From: Globodera rostochiensis
Lineage: Eukaryota > Nematoda > Chromadorea > Rhabditida > Heteroderidae
DNA: 64,000 nt
Direction: 5' to 3'
Assembly: GCA_018350325.1 (NCBI GenBank)
Contig: JAEVLN010000015.1
Span: 1,322,008-1,386,007, forward strand
Part shown: positions 60,878 through 64,000 of the stretch, piece after piece
Layout: each line of letters opens with the position of its first letter
Position numbering within the stretch: the first letter of the stretch is position 1
Position numbers and translations under genes: made by a program
The notes under the pieces: generated by a model
The model's input: only the letters and a program-made list of their open reading frames with translations
Told to the model about the DNA's origin: nothing
Database searches by the model: none

Positions 60878-61234
60878 TTTTTCAACCCTAAAATTTATAG
60901 TTTCGAATATGTACTTTTTTAGAATAAATCAAGACAGAAGGCATAATTAGTTAATTACAAACATTTTCCTAATTACTTTTCGAGTTTTTTTTTGGGATTT
61001 TGCTTAAAAAGTGTCCATATTATACATGTTTTATAGCAATTTCTCTTAAACTAATGATGAATAGTGTTCAGTAGCGATTCTAAATTCTAATCCTTTGTTT
61101 GAGGACGACCAGAATATTGATGAAGCATTCGATCAAGTTTTCAAACAGATACACGAGGATGAAAACAAAGTATTGCTAATCCCGGAAAATTAAATTGTTT
61201 ATGCAGCAGATTTGTAAAAGAACAACAAATCAGA
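60878..61234. other. intergenic between two minus-strand genes
   Basis: AT-rich, about 360 bases. It should hold the COG4 promoter and the SPRY gene 3' UTR. No other exon was seen. Confidence 0.5.
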
Positions 61235-61962
61235 TCAGAGAACAGGGTTGAATAAAAAATTCGGTCCAAAGCTTGCTTCAATTTTGTCCTGAGCGTCATA
61301 TAATGTAACGCACGGAAACAAAAAGTCCGCAGGACCAACATGTAAACCTGCAGTGTCTGTAAAAACAAACAAATAAGTTACGCAAAAAAAATTATTCTTT
61401 TCTCACCCAAACGCTGTCCGTTTAATGAGTAAATTATCTGTCGATTTGCCAAATCCACACCACAACCGATGGTGTTACCGACGCCAAACTCAGGCCTTCC
61501 TGTGATGAATGGGTGGACACCCGCACTGAGTCGATGGTCCCCGACAGCGTGGCCCCAAAACGTTCCATCGCTTCCGAACGCATAAGTGCCCCGGAAGTAG
61601 CCGACCCGACGATCTACGGGCATTTGGCGATGTGCTAGTCCTACGTACACGCGCCTAAATATAATTATTTTAAAACAAAATGCCTTTAATTTGTAAACAT
61701 TTTGAAGCTCAACTATTTATTTATTTAACTTACCTTCTTATAGAAAGAATTTTCGCTTCGTAATAGAAAATGCCGGTTCTTGGGATCGGAAATTCAGCAA
61801 ACACTGAGCTGTTTTCTGAAAAGTGAGTTGATAGTAAACTCTACATAAACCTTTTTTAATCGCACCAAACCAGTGGGATGATGTAAATTGGACAGTCAAC
61901 CTATCCGGCCCAGATACAGTTAGATTCGGATGTCGCATATTAAAATCCCATCGATTACTCAT
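61235..61962 (-). CDS. SPRY-domain protein, related to cyst-nematode SPRYSEC family
   Basis: Four exons (61851-61962, 61734-61815, 61407-61654, 61235-61356) give 187 aa. Almost the whole protein is one SPRY/B30.2 domain: GIFYYEAKIL, VYVGLAHRQMPVDRRVGYFR, TYAFGSDGTFWGHA, FGVGNTIGCGVDLANRQIIY, SLNGQRLDTAGL and KIEASFGPNF. This wording is typical of the large SPRYSEC and RanBPM-like families of Globodera, some of which are secreted into plants. Here no signal peptide precedes MSNRWDF, so it is predicted to be intracellular. Its partner is unknown. Confidence 0.85.
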
Positions 61963-62818
61963 TTTCTGTTACCTTGAAAATTCAAATCCAGCGGGAAAAC
62001 ACAAAAAGCAAGTCAGTATGGGGGAAAATGTTTGCAAAAATACAGCACACTCGACAAAAGAAGGGAATTTGCATAAAATAGGCCCTAAACTTTTTGTTGG
62101 ATAAGTCAGGGTAAGTTTCGACATCGCAGGTTGGGGGGGGGGCAGGGCATTCGTCAATAATACGCTAATATTGCAGGGGTGTCAGTACGTTTTGCCAACT
62201 GTACATTTTTGCCAACCCAGCAAAAATGGTACGTTTTGCAGCAAAAATATTACGTTTTGCCAACTCAGCACAATGTTTCATTTCGCCAACTCATCAAAAA
62301 CTTAAATCGACCAATTTCGAACCCCGGACCCGAATTCGAAGGTTTTTTGATTCTACCTACAATATTTTTCACACAAAAATGTCCTATTTTTGCATTCCTT
62401 ATTTTGTTCTCAAGAGATGGTGAAAGTTTGAGAAGAATCGGCTCGAGGGGAAAAAAGTTTTCCAGAGCGAAGTGTGGGATGGTCAAAATAATTATTAAAA
62501 AAGTGAGAGAGAACGCCATAGGCGAGAAAGTTAGAGAAAGAAAGGAAATTTTAATTCTCTCGCACTCTCCATTTATTGGCACACATCTCGTTTTTTGAGT
62601 CGCTGTGTGTGCAAGATGATGTCGAGAACAACAAACGATGTTGCAGAAAATCTTGAGGGAATATGCGAGCGAATTGCAGGAGATGAGAACCAGGCAATTG
62701 GGTTTTGGAAAATTGCATAAAAGATAAAACTATTTTGGGAAAAAACGAATCATTTTTGATCGATTAATCTATGGATTATGCGTTTCGTTTTAAGGTAATT
62801 TTAAATTAATGCATTTCA
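61963..62818. other. repeat-rich intergenic region, no gene seen
   Basis: Contains three imperfect repeats of (T)ACGTTTTGCCAACTC and GCAAAAATGGTACGTT type at 62180-62290. It also holds a segment (about 62470-62560) that recurs at about 63440-63520. No exon was recognised. Confidence 0.5.
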
Positions 62819-63575
62819 CACAGCGTTTCATTTTTGCATATTATTACCGCTGAACCCTTTCGCCAAGAGTTTCGACGCGAAAAGAAAATAAATAAAAAAT
62901 GCACTAAATTCAAAAATATTTTAACCCGCCCCCAAAACACGCTAACAGACAACAACTCACATTAGTTGTCGACTGAATAATTTAAATACTAAAATTGTAA
63001 AATTTAAAACTGAAATAAGAAAATGTCGGACAAAATTGAATGATGGGCCCGTCGAACACGGCTTCTGCACTCATTGCTATTGACGTAGACGGCTGAGCCA
63101 ATTTACGCACTAAAATTAAAATGTTTTAATTTGAATTTAATTGGCCATAATGAGTGTTTTCTTACCCGAAATGGCTGCATTCATTCGCTGCCCAGATGAT
63201 CGGCGCTCCTCCTTCCTCTTTTGGCGTTTTGCCTCCCTTTTCTCAATCCCAATTTTAAAATTCGTGCTCATTTTTAATAAAAAATTTTAATTTTTCACTA
63301 TTTGCTGAAAAAGTGGTATCCAGAGGATGATTTGAATAATGGGATAGATTCCTTGCTATTGGCCATTATATTAGTGAGCTCTGTGCAAAAAATTAGGAAA
63401 ATCGGTGTGTTCAATCAAAAATTCTTGTGTTCGAAGTACGCGATGGTCAAAATAATTATTAAAAAAGATGAGAGAGAACGCCAAAAGAAGAGAACGGTTA
63501 GAGAAAGAGAGGGAAAAGCGAGAGAGTACACTGTCTTCCTTAACGGTAATAGAAATGCAAAAATGAAACGCTGTG
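62819..63575. mobile_element. TIR element, 757 bp, 6-bp target duplication
   Basis: The terminal inverted repeats begin CACAGCGTTTCATTTTTGCA and continue imperfectly to about 35 bases, including ATTACCG. ATTTCA flanks both ends (62813-62818 and 63576-63581). No transposase was seen. Inside are two coding-like exons on the minus strand (62982-63271). Class assignment is open. Confidence 0.7.
62982..63271 (-). CDS. short two-exon ORF inside the TIR element
   Basis: Exon 1 (63166-63271) starts MSTNFKIGIEKREAKRQKRK and ends at a GTAAGA donor. Exon 2 (62982-63109) follows a TTTTAG acceptor and keeps frame, reading VRKLAQPSTSIAMSAEAVFD, then GPIIQFCPTF to a stop (77 aa). The start is very basic. 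The second half of exon 2 looks less coding, and a further intron is possible there. No family was recognised. It may be a captured gene fragment or an old gene between coincidental repeats. Confidence 0.35.
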
Positions 63576-63581
63576 ATTTCA

Positions 63582-63835
63582 GGCTCAAATCTCATTGATG
63601 TACAGCAACAGTCCTTCTGGATTGTAAATCAAATAATTGCTTTAATTTGTCTTAAAATGTGTAGACTGATTTCTAATTAATTTTGGTTCATGTTATCCGA
63701 GGGAAAGCAACCAAACGATGTCAATTCATCTCATCATTATAGCTTAAATTAAAAGTAGGGATAAATCAGGCTTTGCCTTTCCGATTGCTTCGTCGTCATT
63801 CATTGTTCAAACACAGCCTTCGCGGATTTACAGGA
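63582..63835. promoter_or_regulatory. 5' flank of the thioredoxin-like gene with acceptor site
   Basis: AT-rich region ending in GATTTACAG just before GAATGG. The AG two bases before the ATG fits spliced-leader trans-splicing of the next gene. Confidence 0.4.
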
Positions 63836-63936
63836 ATGGTCGTTCAGCAGATTAACGACGATGATGCCTTTCGAGAGGCAATTGGTGTCAATTCAAAGTC
63901 CCGTGCACTGGTTGTATGTGACTTTTTTGCGAATTG
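63836..63936 (+). CDS. thioredoxin-domain protein, first exon (partial)
   Basis: Exon 1 encodes MVVQQINDDDAFREAIGVNS, then KSRALVVCDFFANW, stopping at a GTACAT donor in phase 2. VVxDFFAxW is the strand leading into the W-C-G-P-C active site of thioredoxins. The cysteines would lie in exon 2, beyond the window. The short N-terminus without a signal peptide suggests a cytosolic thioredoxin or TXNL1-type protein. Which one cannot be told from this exon. Confidence 0.65.
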
Positions 63937-64000
63937 GTACATTTATTCATTCACTTATGAAAACTCCAAAATTATTCAAAAATATTTATGCGCGGATTTG

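Overview
This window is nuclear DNA of a gene-dense nematode. The genes are split by many short introns (mostly 40-70 bases). They encode clear homologues of nematode and animal genes: CLK-1/COQ7, LET-418/Mi-2, CPNA-1, COG4, RNF11, an annexin and a SPRY protein. Acceptor-like T-rich AG sites often sit just before the ATG, as expected where a spliced leader is added. The SPRY gene at 61235-61962 closely resembles the SPRY domains expanded in cyst nematodes (Globodera/Heterodera). Together with the unusually frequent GC-AG introns, this suggests a plant-parasitic cyst nematode. The taxon is an inference.

Left third (1-18000). In order: the start of an ESF1-like gene (-); a small basic protein (-); the DEAD-box helicase DDX49 (+); a membrane-anchored retinol-dehydrogenase-like SDR (-); a small CCCH-finger gene (+) with a duplicated last exon; COQ7/CLK-1 (-); a PP4 regulatory subunit 1-like HEAT protein (-) with a hAT-type MITE in an intron; a receptor-like tyrosine kinase (+) carrying an antisense tRNA-Thr in an intron; a second MITE with minisatellite arms; and RNF11 (+).

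Middle (18000-39000). A 33-exon CHD4/Mi-2 remodeler (-); a 71-residue secreted peptide (-); and two alanyl-tRNA synthetase genes in tandem (-). One AlaRS is full length apart from its C-Ala domain. The other is a young, truncated copy with only the aminoacylation half. Then an annexin (+) and an HSP70 pseudogene (-).

Right third (39000-64000). A CPNA-1-like copine (+); the oxodicarboxylate carrier SLC25A21 (+); a PTB-SH2 adaptor (+) whose PTB domain is split by a 4.3-kb intron full of poly-C tracts and minisatellites; COG4 (-); a SPRY protein (-); a TIR element holding coding-like exons; and the first exon of a thioredoxin-like gene.

Most genes are unrelated housekeeping genes and form no obvious pathway. 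Gene models were spliced by hand. Every exon chain given keeps frame, but single splice sites could be wrong where noted.
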